From contig JAHECP010000005.1 in assembly GCA_024641665.1 (NCBI GenBank), positions 1 through 64,000 of the forward strand: a stretch of DNA of 64,000 nucleotides, in the 5' to 3' direction. This document shows, piece by piece, positions 49,768 through 57,403 of this stretch. Within the stretch, counting starts at the first letter, position 1. Each line of letters opens with the position of its first letter. The position numbers and the translations under genes were made by a program. Under the pieces are notes generated by a model. That model did no database searches, was not told the DNA's origin, and saw only the letters and a program-made list of their open reading frames with translations. This DNA is from Acidobacteriota bacterium (lineage in GTDB: Bacteria; Acidobacteriota; Vicinamibacteria; Vicinamibacterales; JAHECP01).

Positions 49768-50826
49768 TCAGCTGCGGAGGGGACGGGCCGGCCGGGCTTT
49801 GTCCCGTCCGGCCGGGCAGACGCCAGTGGATTCCCTGATGATCAACGTGGACTTGAGGAGCATCCGCTGCGGCTCCTTCGTTTGGGTGCCGGTGATGCGA
49901 TGGATGAGCAACTCCGCCGCACGGGCGCCCATGAGATAGGTGGGCTGCGCGATGGTGGTCATCTTCGGGTGGTAGACGTCGTTCCATTCGTAATTGTCGT
50001 ACCCGATGACGCTGACGTCCTGCGGGCAGCGAAGTCCATGCGCCTCGATCGACGACATCGCGCCCATCGTGAGTCGGTTGCTCGTGACGAAGAGCGCAGT
50101 GGGCCGATCCGGGCGCGCCAGCAACTGCGCCGTGGCCGCGTAGCCGTCGGCCACCGTTGGCTTGGCGCGTGCCTCGAGTACCGGCGACGGCGTCAGGCCG
50201 GCCTCGCGCAGCGCGGCTCGATATCCCTCGAGCCGATCGCGGTGGACGGCGGCCGCGAGATCCGCGACAAGCACGCCAATCTGCCTGTGCCCGAGCGCCA
50301 GGAGGTGCCGCACGGCTTCCTTCGCGCTGTGCACGTTGTCGGCCAAGACCATGTCAGCCTCGAAGTCGGGCGCGCGATCGAGATACACGACGGGCAGCCT
50401 GAACTGCTGCAGCTGAGTGCTTCGCCTCGCGTGCGCAGGGCCTTCAGGGGCCATGATCAAGAGAACGCCGTCGCAGCGAAGGGCCTGCAGGACCTTCAGG
50501 CACTCCCACTCCCGTTCTTCGTCTTCGCCGGCGTTGAACAGTATCAGCGCGAAGCGGGCGGCCCGGGCCGTCTCTTCGACGCCACTCACGACGGCCGGAA
50601 AGAACGGATTGGTGATATCCGGGATGACCATCCCCAGGGTCATCGTCTTCTGCGACCGCAGGCTGCGGGCGAGCCGATTCGGCGAGTAGGCGAGTTCCTT
50701 GATCGCGGCGCGGACCCGCTGTTCGGCGGCTGGACTCACGCGCTTGTCGTTCAGGCAGCGCGAGACGGTGGCAATCGACACGCGTGCCCGCCGGGCGACC
50801 GCCCGCATATCGGGTGTACTCTTCAT
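49768..50826 (-). CDS. LacI family transcriptional regulator (1)
   Basis: A 352-residue sugar-responsive repressor. The N-terminal HTH is DMRAVARRARVSIATVSRCLND (residues 6-27), and the hinge helix follows as LAYSPNRLARSLRSQKT. The periplasmic-binding-like effector domain contains LGMVIPDITNPFFPAVVSGVE, VYLDRAP, ALGHRQIGVLVA, ALFVTSNRLTMGAMSSIEAHGLRCPQDVSVIGYDNYEW and IAQPTYLMGARAAELLIHR. It lies directly upstream of the isomerase operon on the same strand and likely controls it. It is a close paralogue of the regulator at 54468-55604. Confidence 0.92.
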   Translation of the reverse strand: MKSTPDMRAVARRARVSIATVSRCLNDKRVSPAAEQRVRAAIKELAYSPNRLARSLRSQKTMTLGMVIPDITNPFFPAVVSGVEETARAARFALILFNAGEDEEREWECLKVLQALRCDGVLLIMAPEGPAHARRSTQLQQFRLPVVYLDRAPDFEADMVLADNVHSAKEAVRHLLALGHRQIGVLVADLAAAVHRDRLEGYRAALREAGLTPSPVLEARAKPTVADGYAATAQLLARPDRPTALFVTSNRLTMGAMSSIEAHGLRCPQDVSVIGYDNYEWNDVYHPKMTTIAQPTYLMGARAAELLIHRITGTQTKEPQRMLLKSTLIIRESTGVCPAGRDKARPARPLRS

Positions 50827-51095
50827 GGAGACCTCGCTCAGCTTCCGGTCGTCAGCTACTTTATATCACCGTGCCGGCTGCGGGGAGTTCGTGCGCGAAA
50901 CGGGGGGCACATCCAGGTGCGCGCGCACGCCGGGCGCAACCGCCGTTGGTTGCCACCGTCCAACGTTGATTCGCGAACGCCGGGGTGCTATCTAGTCCTG
51001 ACCTTCCGGAGCGCTGTCGGGCAGGGCCACGCAGCGCGGGCCGGCATGAACGACCCTCGTGGAAATGAGGTCCCTGTGTCCCAGGAGGTCGCGGC

Positions 51096-52433
51096 ATGAG
51101 CAGCAAGGACGACGCGCGCGTGCCCCCCGCGCGAGCCGAGGCCCCGGCCCGGACCGCGGCGCCGATCCCGACAGGGCGGTTCCGGTGGCTTCTCGCGGGA
51201 CTGCTCGTCGCCATCACCGCCATCAACTATCTTGATCGACAGACGCTTCCGGTCGTCATCGGCGAGATCCAGCGTGACATCCCCGTCAGCAATGTCGCCT
51301 TCGCCCGACTCCAGGCGATGTTCCTGCTGGCCTACGCCATCATGTACGCGGGCGGCGGGCGGTTCGTCGATCTCGTCGGCACGCGCCTCGGGTACACGGT
51401 GATCGCCTCCGCGTGGTCGCTCGCCTGCGCGGCGCACGCGCTGGCGGCCTCGGTGACCGGCCTGGGTGCCGCGCGCTTCTTCCTGGGGCTGGGCGAAGGC
51501 GGTGGATTCCCGGCCTCGACCAAGGCCGTGGCCGAGTGGTTCCCGCCGCGCGAGCGGTCGATGGCCATCGGCCTGTTCAACACCGGGTCGGCCATCGGGG
51601 CGGTCGTGGCTCCGCCGATCGTGGCCGCGATCGCGCTGGCCTTCGGCTGGCGCGCCGTCTTCGTCTTCACCGGCGCCGTCGGCGTGCTGTGGGCCGTGGT
51701 CTGGTTCGCCCTGTACGCGCCCGTGCCGACCAGCCGCTTCGTCGGCGCGGCCGAACGGTCCTACCTGACCGACGCCAACCGGCCGCTCGAGGCGACGACG
51801 ACGGTCCCATGGCTGCGGTTGCTGCGCATCAAGGCCGTGTGGACGCTCATCGCGGTGAAGTTCCTGACCGACGGCGCGTGGTTCTTCTTCATCTTCTGGC
51901 TGCCGAAGTACCTCGGCGACGCGCGCGGCTTCGACATGGCGGCCATCGGCAACTACGCCTGGATTCCCTATGCGTTCGCCGGCGTCGGCAGCCTGACGAG
52001 CGGCTGGCTCTCGTCCGCCCTGATCCGCCGCCGATTCAGTCTCGACGCGTCCCGCAAGATCGCGCTCGGTCTGGGCGCGGCGCTCATGCCGCTCTCGCTG
52101 CTGGTCGTCCGGTCGCCGCTCGAGCAGGCGATGCTGTTCGTCAGCCTCGCCTTCCTGGGCCACCAGTTCTGGTCGGTGATCGTCCAGACGTTGCCCGCCG
52201 ATCTGTTTCCCGCGCGGGCCGTCGGCTCCGTGGCGGGCCTGATCGGATGCGCCGGCTCCTTCGGCGCCATGCTGTTCAATCTGGTGGTGGGAGCCATCGT
52301 CGACGCCACCGGCAGCTACGCGATCCCGTTCGTGGCGGCCGGGCTCTTCCACCCGGCCTCGTTCGCGCTGATCCTCGCGACACTGGGCCGCATCGAGCCG
52401 CGGTCCCTGGCACCACGCGCTCGGCCGGAGTGA
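51096..52433 (+). CDS. MFS transporter, anion:cation symporter (ACS) type
   Basis: A 445-residue major facilitator with twelve predicted helices. NYLDRQTLPVVIGEIQRDI in the first helix and loop, GLGEGGGFPASTKAVAEWFPPRERSMAIGLFN between helices 4 and 5 and the central ADRSYL-like linker (AERSYLTDANRP) are typical of the ACS family (hexuronate, galactonate, glucarate uptake). AGGAGG seven bases before the ATG at 51096 fixes the start. It is divergent from LacI 1, so it is probably under the same regulators and imports a sugar acid or related compound. Confidence 0.9.
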   Translation: MSSKDDARVPPARAEAPARTAAPIPTGRFRWLLAGLLVAITAINYLDRQTLPVVIGEIQRDIPVSNVAFARLQAMFLLAYAIMYAGGGRFVDLVGTRLGYTVIASAWSLACAAHALAASVTGLGAARFFLGLGEGGGFPASTKAVAEWFPPRERSMAIGLFNTGSAIGAVVAPPIVAAIALAFGWRAVFVFTGAVGVLWAVVWFALYAPVPTSRFVGAAERSYLTDANRPLEATTTVPWLRLLRIKAVWTLIAVKFLTDGAWFFFIFWLPKYLGDARGFDMAAIGNYAWIPYAFAGVGSLTSGWLSSALIRRRFSLDASRKIALGLGAALMPLSLLVVRSPLEQAMLFVSLAFLGHQFWSVIVQTLPADLFPARAVGSVAGLIGCAGSFGAMLFNLVVGAIVDATGSYAIPFVAAGLFHPASFALILATLGRIEPRSLAPRARPE

Positions 52434-52454
52434 TCGCACGGGCCGTTGACGGGA

Positions 52455-52468
52455 CAGTAAACGATTTC
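52455..52468. promoter_or_regulatory. LacI-type operator-like site before the cupin gene
   Basis: CAGTAAACGATTTC shares the GTAAACGATT core with the site upstream of the isomerase operon. It lies about 58 bases before the cupin start and just after the MFS stop. Confidence 0.5.
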
Positions 52469-52525
52469 ATACACTCGGCCGTACCCATGCCGCGCGCGGC
52501 CGGCGATCACAGATGGAGGGCCTCG

Positions 52526-53023
52526 ATGAAGCGCATCTACGTCGTGTTGACCTCTGCGCTCGTGCTCAGTGCCCCCTGGTTGGTGCAGGCGCAGGCACCC
52601 GCGCCCGGCGACCCGCTGGCCGGGTGGGTGCAGAAGGCGGAGCTCGACGGGCTGGTGGCGAAGCTGCGCGGCGGCGACCTGAAGGGGCCGCAGACGCTCT
52701 TCGAGCGGCCGAACGGGCCCTACCGCGTGTACACCTCGTTCATCGATCAGCGGAAGGGCGCCGCCGACGTTCACGAGGCGGACGATGAGCTGTTCCTCGT
52801 GCTGAGCGGATCGGCACGGTCGACGCTCGGCGGCAAGATCACCGACGCGAAGGCCATCGCGCCGCACGAGTACCGCGGAACCCTGATCAGCGGCGGCAGC
52901 ACGCGCAGCGTGGCGGCGGGCGACATCGTCAGCGTGCCGCGCGGCACGCCACATCAGATGGATGCCACCGGCGGTTACATCCTGTACGTCGTCGTCAAGA
53001 TCGCGGGCTCGACCGGCTCGTAG
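52526..53023 (+). CDS. Secreted cupin-fold protein
   Basis: A 165-residue exported protein (signal peptide IYVVLTSALVLSAPWLVQAQ from the ATG at 52526, preceded by GGAGGG). The cupin barrel shows DVHEADDELFLVLSGSARSTLGG (first motif, metal-binding His/Glu) and AAGDIVSVPRGTPHQMDATGGY (second motif, with PxGxPHxM). Single-domain cupins of this type are sugar isomerases/epimerases or binding proteins; no specific role can be fixed. First gene of a small operon with the M24 protein. Confidence 0.78.
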   Translation: MKRIYVVLTSALVLSAPWLVQAQAPAPGDPLAGWVQKAELDGLVAKLRGGDLKGPQTLFERPNGPYRVYTSFIDQRKGAADVHEADDELFLVLSGSARSTLGGKITDAKAIAPHEYRGTLISGGSTRSVAAGDIVSVPRGTPHQMDATGGYILYVVVKIAGSTGS

Positions 53024-53099
53024 CGCGCAGGAGAGGTCGCGGAGCAGCCGGTCGTCTCCCTGTTCGAACCGGACGGACTCCAGTGAAAGGAAGTGCCCT

Positions 53100-54398
53100 A
53101 TGCTTCGGCTTGCTCTCCCGGTCGTCATCGCGTTGCTGGGCGCGCCCATGGGATCGCTGCTGGCCAGCGACCCGCCCGCCATCCTGCCGCTGCGCGACCG
53201 CAAACCAGTGGTCGACGGCTGGGTGAAGCTGCGGCTGGAGCGCCTCCTCCCCGAGGAGATGCGCCGGTACGGCTTCGACATGTGGCTCGTGATCAGCAAC
53301 GAGAACGTCGAGGATCCCGCGTTTCGGCCGCTCGTGCCCGAGGATCCATGGGCGGTCCGGCGGCTGGGAATCCTGGTCTTCTACGACCGCGGAGAGGGCG
53401 GCATCGAGCGGCTGCTCGTCGCTCGTCACGCTAAGGAGTTCTACACCAAGGACTGGGACCAGTTCAACGAGACTCAGTGGGAAGCGTTGGCTCGCATCAT
53501 CAAGGCGCGCAATCCGAAGCGCATCGGCATCGACCAGGCTGTCAAGATTCCATACGGTGATGGCCTCACGGCCGGCCTGAAGCAGAAGCTCGTGGCCGCA
53601 ATCGGTCCCGAGTACGCGGCACGGCTCGTGCCGGCCGAGGATCTGGCCGTGGCCGTGCTCGAGCGGCGCCTGCCGGAAGAGCTGCCACTCTACGACCGGG
53701 TGGTGGCCATCACGCACGCGATCGTACGGGAGGGCTTCTCGTCGGCGGTAATCACGCCCGGCGTGACCACGCTGGACGACCTCGATTGGTGGTTCAACCA
53801 GAAGGTGGTGGACCTCGGCCTCGAGCGCTGGTTCTTCAACGACACCTCGCTGATTCGGCGGCAGGGCCAGCCGCTCGACCGCGTCATCCGGCGCGGCGAC
53901 GTGCTTCACTGCGATATCGGCCTGAAGTACCTCGGATTAAACAGCGACATCCAGGAACTGGCCTACATGCTGCGCGAAGGCGAGACAGCCCCGCCCGCCG
54001 GGCTGCAGGAAGCCCTCCGACGAGGCAATCGGATGCAGGACATCCTGGTGGGAGAGTTCCGCGACGGGCGGCTCGGCAACGAGGTGCAGGCCGCGGCGCT
54101 GCGGAAGGGGAGGGCCGAAGGGCTCGAGCCGCGTATCTACACGCACCCGATCGGCCTCCACGGGCACGCGGCCGGCGCGTTCGTCGGGCTACCGGAATAC
54201 CAGGACGGGGTCCCGGAAAAGGGCGAATACCCGGTGCATCTGGAGACCGCCTACTCCATCGAGTTGAGCGTCAGAACTCCAATTCCGGAGTGGGGCGGGC
54301 AAGTGGTCGTGTTCGGCCTCGAACAGGACGCGTTCATTTCGGCTTCGGGCTCGCGCTTCCTGGACGGTCGCCAGACCGCGCTGCACCTGGTGCGCTGA
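53100..54398 (+). CDS. Secreted M24 (Xaa-Pro peptidase-like) protein 1
   Basis: A 432-residue exported pita-bread metallopeptidase homologue with a signal peptide (LALPVVIALLGAPMGSLLAS). It keeps all five metal-ligand positions expected in M24 enzymes: Asp272 (HCDIGLK), Asp283 (NSDIQELAY), His349 (THPIGLHGH), Glu388 (SIELSV) and Glu408 (LEQDA). Family members act as prolidases, Xaa-Pro aminopeptidases or creatinases; the substrate here is not determined. The start codon spans 53100-53102, with AAAGGAAGTG upstream. It is a paralogue of the protein at 60791-62188. Confidence 0.85.
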   Translation: MLRLALPVVIALLGAPMGSLLASDPPAILPLRDRKPVVDGWVKLRLERLLPEEMRRYGFDMWLVISNENVEDPAFRPLVPEDPWAVRRLGILVFYDRGEGGIERLLVARHAKEFYTKDWDQFNETQWEALARIIKARNPKRIGIDQAVKIPYGDGLTAGLKQKLVAAIGPEYAARLVPAEDLAVAVLERRLPEELPLYDRVVAITHAIVREGFSSAVITPGVTTLDDLDWWFNQKVVDLGLERWFFNDTSLIRRQGQPLDRVIRRGDVLHCDIGLKYLGLNSDIQELAYMLREGETAPPAGLQEALRRGNRMQDILVGEFRDGRLGNEVQAAALRKGRAEGLEPRIYTHPIGLHGHAAGAFVGLPEYQDGVPEKGEYPVHLETAYSIELSVRTPIPEWGGQVVVFGLEQDAFISASGSRFLDGRQTALHLVR

Positions 54399-54467
54399 CG
54401 AGAACGCGGCCCGCGAAGCTGCGACAGTCGACCATCACACAGCGGCGGCGGCCCGCACGCGGGGCGC

Positions 54468-55604
54468 TCACAACTCCTTCGTCACGGCGGGCGAGTATCC
54501 CGGCCTGACGGAGGAGGGGGCCCCCGTGGAGGAGAGGCGGGTCATCGCGCCATGCTCGCGATACACGCCGCAGGACTCCCGCACGACGAGCTCGGGATTG
54601 AGCACGACCCGCCGCGCGCCGCCGTTCAGGTCGCCGGAGATCCGCTGCACGAGCAGCTCCGCGGCGCGGGTGCCCATCAGTGACGCCGGTTGCTCGACGA
54701 TCGTCAAGCGCGGCCGAAAGACCGTCTGCCAGTCGAAGCCGTCGTGTCCCAGCACGCTGATGTCCTCGGGGCATCGCAGGCTGCGACTGTTGATGGCCGC
54801 CATGACCCCGAGCGTGATCCGCGCGTTGGTCGCGAAGATCGCCGTGGGCGGGTTTGCCGACGCCAGCAGCTGCAACGTGACCGAGTAGGAGTCGGCCATT
54901 GTGGGCTCCGTCTCGTGCACGAAGTCCGGCCGCGCCTCGATCCCGTACTCGGCCAGCGCGCGGCGGTACCCGTCGAGGCGATCGAGGTGGGTCGGAACGT
55001 CTCGCCCCATCATGATGATCGCGATGTCCCGGTGCCCCAGCCTGATCAGATGCTCGACACCGGCGCGAGCACCGGTGACGTTGTCGACGAGAACCGCGTC
55101 AGCCGCCAAATCCGGTGCGCGATCGAGGTAGACCACGGGGGCCGGCAGCATCGCGAGCTTGGCGCGGTACCGTTCGTGCCGGGGGCCGCGCGGCGCCTTG
55201 ATCAACAGCAGGCCGTCACACTGGTGCGCGAGGAGGATGTCGACGCACGCGGCCTCCCGCTCCTCGTCCTCCTGCGTGTTGAAGAGCATCAGCGAGAACT
55301 GGTGAGCGCGCGCCGCGTCCTCGACGCCCTTGACGACCGCGGGGAAGAAGGGCTCGGTGACATCGGGAATGATCATTCCCAGGATCATCGAGCGCTTGAG
55401 TTTGAGGTTGCGTGCGGCGACGTTCGGCGAGTACGCGAGGGCGTCGATCGCGGTGCGGATCCGCTGCTCGGCCTCCGGGCTCACGTATTTCTGGTTGAAG
55501 AAGCGCGAGACCGTGGCGGTCGAGCACTTTGCCAGTCGGGCGACGTCGCGAATAGTGGCCATCTGCGGGGTCTGCGACCGGGCCACCGGGGTGCTCGAAC
55601 CCAC
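54468..55604 (-). CDS. LacI family transcriptional regulator (2)
   Basis: A 378-residue repressor with HTH ATIRDVARLAKCSTATVSRFFNQ and the effector domain (MILGMIIPDVTEPFFPAVVKGVEDAARAHQ, VYLDRAPDLAADAVLVDNV, IRLGHRDIAIIMMG, AIFATNARITLGVMAAINSRSLRCPEDISVLGHDGFDWQ, PASLMGTRAAELLVQR). The GTG at 55604 gives a 14-residue leader; the ATG at 55562 would give the usual LacI start and is at least as likely. An operator-like site (55613-55624) sits directly upstream, suggesting autoregulation. It is a close paralogue of regulator 1. Confidence 0.92.
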   Translation of the reverse strand: MGSSTPVARSQTPQMATIRDVARLAKCSTATVSRFFNQKYVSPEAEQRIRTAIDALAYSPNVAARNLKLKRSMILGMIIPDVTEPFFPAVVKGVEDAARAHQFSLMLFNTQEDEEREAACVDILLAHQCDGLLLIKAPRGPRHERYRAKLAMLPAPVVYLDRAPDLAADAVLVDNVTGARAGVEHLIRLGHRDIAIIMMGRDVPTHLDRLDGYRRALAEYGIEARPDFVHETEPTMADSYSVTLQLLASANPPTAIFATNARITLGVMAAINSRSLRCPEDISVLGHDGFDWQTVFRPRLTIVEQPASLMGTRAAELLVQRISGDLNGGARRVVLNPELVVRESCGVYREHGAMTRLSSTGAPSSVRPGYSPAVTKEL

Positions 55605-55612
55605 CCGGTAAG

Positions 55613-55624
55613 GTATCGATTACA
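55613..55624. promoter_or_regulatory. LacI-type operator-like site before regulator 2
   Basis: GTATCGATTACA (reverse complement TGTAATCGATAC) is the best match to the left half of the TGTAATCGATTACA palindrome. It ends nine bases upstream of the GTG start and probably overlaps the promoter, as expected for autorepression. Confidence 0.5.
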
Positions 55625-55823
55625 CTCGATCTTGTTTGCTGCCGTCAAGTGGAAATCCGACGACCTCGTGCTGCTCGACCTCCTCGCCTTGCCTCGGTCT
55701 ATGCCCGATTGTAGCCAGTGCTTTCGTGCGTGGCGCCCCGCCTCGGGCCTGACGCGCCCGCCGCCACGGGCGGCCTTCCGGGGCAGGCCGCCGGTCGGAA
55801 GCCGGGGGCTTGCGTCGTCGTCC

Positions 55824-55837
55824 GTAATCGTTTACAG
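55824..55837. promoter_or_regulatory. LacI-type operator-like site before the M19-isomerase-kinase series
   Basis: GTAATCGTTTACAG is the reverse complement of CTGTAAACGATTAC, the closest of the five sites to the palindrome TGTAATCGATTACA (12 of 14 positions). It lies in the region between divergent regulator 2 and the M19 gene. Confidence 0.55.
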
Positions 55838-56082
55838 TTTCCTCGGGCCGGCGCACCTCGCCGGACCTACAGCGTTCGTGATCCGGAGAGTCGGCCATGC
55901 CGTCCACCACCTGGTCACCGTGCCTGCGGGTGTTCGGCCGCATACATCGTGCGGCCGGCTCCGCCAACCCTGTCGCGGCGCCTGCGCCCGGGCGCCCCAC
56001 GTCCAGGGCCTCGTCCCGTCGGACCCCGAGATCCATCCCACGGCCGGTGCCGCGGCGAACGGCCTGGGGCCCGCGCACCGGC

Positions 56083-56120
56083 GAACACCGGAGAGCAAGT
56101 AGAACACCGGAGAGCAAGTA
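56083..56120 (+). repeat. Two perfect 19-bp tandem units before the M19 ribosome-binding site
   Basis: GAACACCGGAGAGCAAGTA occurs twice in a row (56083-56101 and 56102-56120), followed immediately by GAGGAG and the GTG start at 56132. Each unit contains CCGGAGAG, which is itself ribosome-binding-site-like. Copy-number change here could alter translation. Confidence 0.7.
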
Positions 56121-56131
56121 GAGGAGCTGCC

Positions 56132-57355
56132 GTGACTTTGACACACAAGATGATGGTGACGGCCCTGCTCGTGACGACGACCGGTGTCGTTGTGTGGCCC
56201 GCCGGGCAGGTTGCCGACCCGGTCCGCGAGCGTGCCCGGCAACTGCACCGCGAGGCCCTGGTGATGGACGTGCACGCCGATATGGCCCCGTTCCTGGAAA
56301 AGGACACCCAGCCCGCGCGCATCACCGACCCCGGCATGTCGGGCCCCGGGTACGACGCGGCGGCGGACCCCGCGCAACAACCCGTCGTGGACGCCTGGAC
56401 GAAAACGTTCCCGCCCGGGCCGTGGAGCTTCGCCGAGCGACATCCCGACAGCTACATGGATCTGCCGAAGCTGCGCGAGGGCAGTGTCGACGGGGTGTTC
56501 GTCGCGATCTACATGGACCGCGAACCGCGTCCCGGCATGGCGGTGAAGCGGGCCCTCGGCCAGATCGACGCGATCCGCGCCGCGACGGACAAATACCCGC
56601 GGGACATCGCTCTGGCGACGACCGCTGACGAGGTGCGGCGCATCGTCGCGTCCGGCCGCATCGCCCTGCTGATGGGCCTCGAGGGCGGCTACATGATCGA
56701 GGACAACATCAGGGTGCTTCGCATGTTCCATGCGCTGGGCGTGCGCTATATGACGCTCACTCACTGCTTCAACACCCACTGGGCAGACTCGTCCGGCTGC
56801 GGCGACCCAGTGCAGCCCGAGCATGGAGGCTTGAGCCCCTTCGGTCGCGAGGTTGTCAAGGAGATGAACCGCCTCGGCATGATGGTGGACCTGACGCACG
56901 TGGCCGACCAGACGTTCTACGACGCCCTGGCGGTGACCAAGGCACCGGTGATCTTGTCCCACTCGGCCGTGGACGCGGTGAAGGAGCACGCGCGGAACGT
57001 GTCGGATGACATGTTGCGAGCGCTCGCGAAGAACGGGGGCGTCATCCACATCGACGCGGTCATCAAGTACATCGACCCGATCGAGCGGCCGGCGACGCCG
57101 CTGTCGGTCTTCATCGATCACGTCGTGCACGCCATCGAGGTGGCCGGTCCGGATCACGTCGGCATCGGGCTCGACTACGGCTACGACGCACCGAAGCCCG
57201 TCGATCTCGAGGACTGCTCGAAGTACGAGAACATCACCTACGAATTGCTGAAACGGGGCGTGCCCGAGAGCACGATCAAGAAGATTTGGGGCGAGAACAC
57301 GCTTCGAGTCATGAAGGAGGTCGAACGCGTATCCAGCAGCCTGAATCAGCACTGA
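56132..57355 (+). CDS. Secreted membrane-dipeptidase homologue (peptidase family M19)
   Basis: A 407-residue renal-dipeptidase-like zinc enzyme that cleaves dipeptides, including ones with D-residues. GTG at 56132 follows GAGGAG by five bases and starts a signal peptide (MMVTALLVTTTGVVVWPAG). The metal-site pieces are MDVHADMAPF (HxD), LLMGLEGGYMIEDN (bridging Glu), MMVDLTHVADQ, VILSHSAVDAV (two His) and VGIGLDYGYD (Asp). First gene of the plus-strand series with the second isomerase and kinase; the 19-bp repeat precedes it. Confidence 0.88.
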   Translation: MTLTHKMMVTALLVTTTGVVVWPAGQVADPVRERARQLHREALVMDVHADMAPFLEKDTQPARITDPGMSGPGYDAAADPAQQPVVDAWTKTFPPGPWSFAERHPDSYMDLPKLREGSVDGVFVAIYMDREPRPGMAVKRALGQIDAIRAATDKYPRDIALATTADEVRRIVASGRIALLMGLEGGYMIEDNIRVLRMFHALGVRYMTLTHCFNTHWADSSGCGDPVQPEHGGLSPFGREVVKEMNRLGMMVDLTHVADQTFYDALAVTKAPVILSHSAVDAVKEHARNVSDDMLRALAKNGGVIHIDAVIKYIDPIERPATPLSVFIDHVVHAIEVAGPDHVGIGLDYGYDAPKPVDLEDCSKYENITYELLKRGVPESTIKKIWGENTLRVMKEVERVSSSLNQH

Positions 57356-57403
57356 GCGGGCCGTCATGTCCTGGACCAGCACGTGGGCGGAGAGGAGCGA
57401 CTC

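Larger units (their letters stand above)
55625..56131. other. Long leader region between regulator 2 and the M19 gene
   Basis: No gene is supported in this 507-base stretch; all frames give low-complexity Arg/Pro/Ser-rich sequence, several ending in PESK because of the tandem repeat at its end. It contains the operator-like site at 55824-55837, about 300 bases before the M19 start, so the transcript may have a long, possibly structured leader. Confidence 0.45.
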
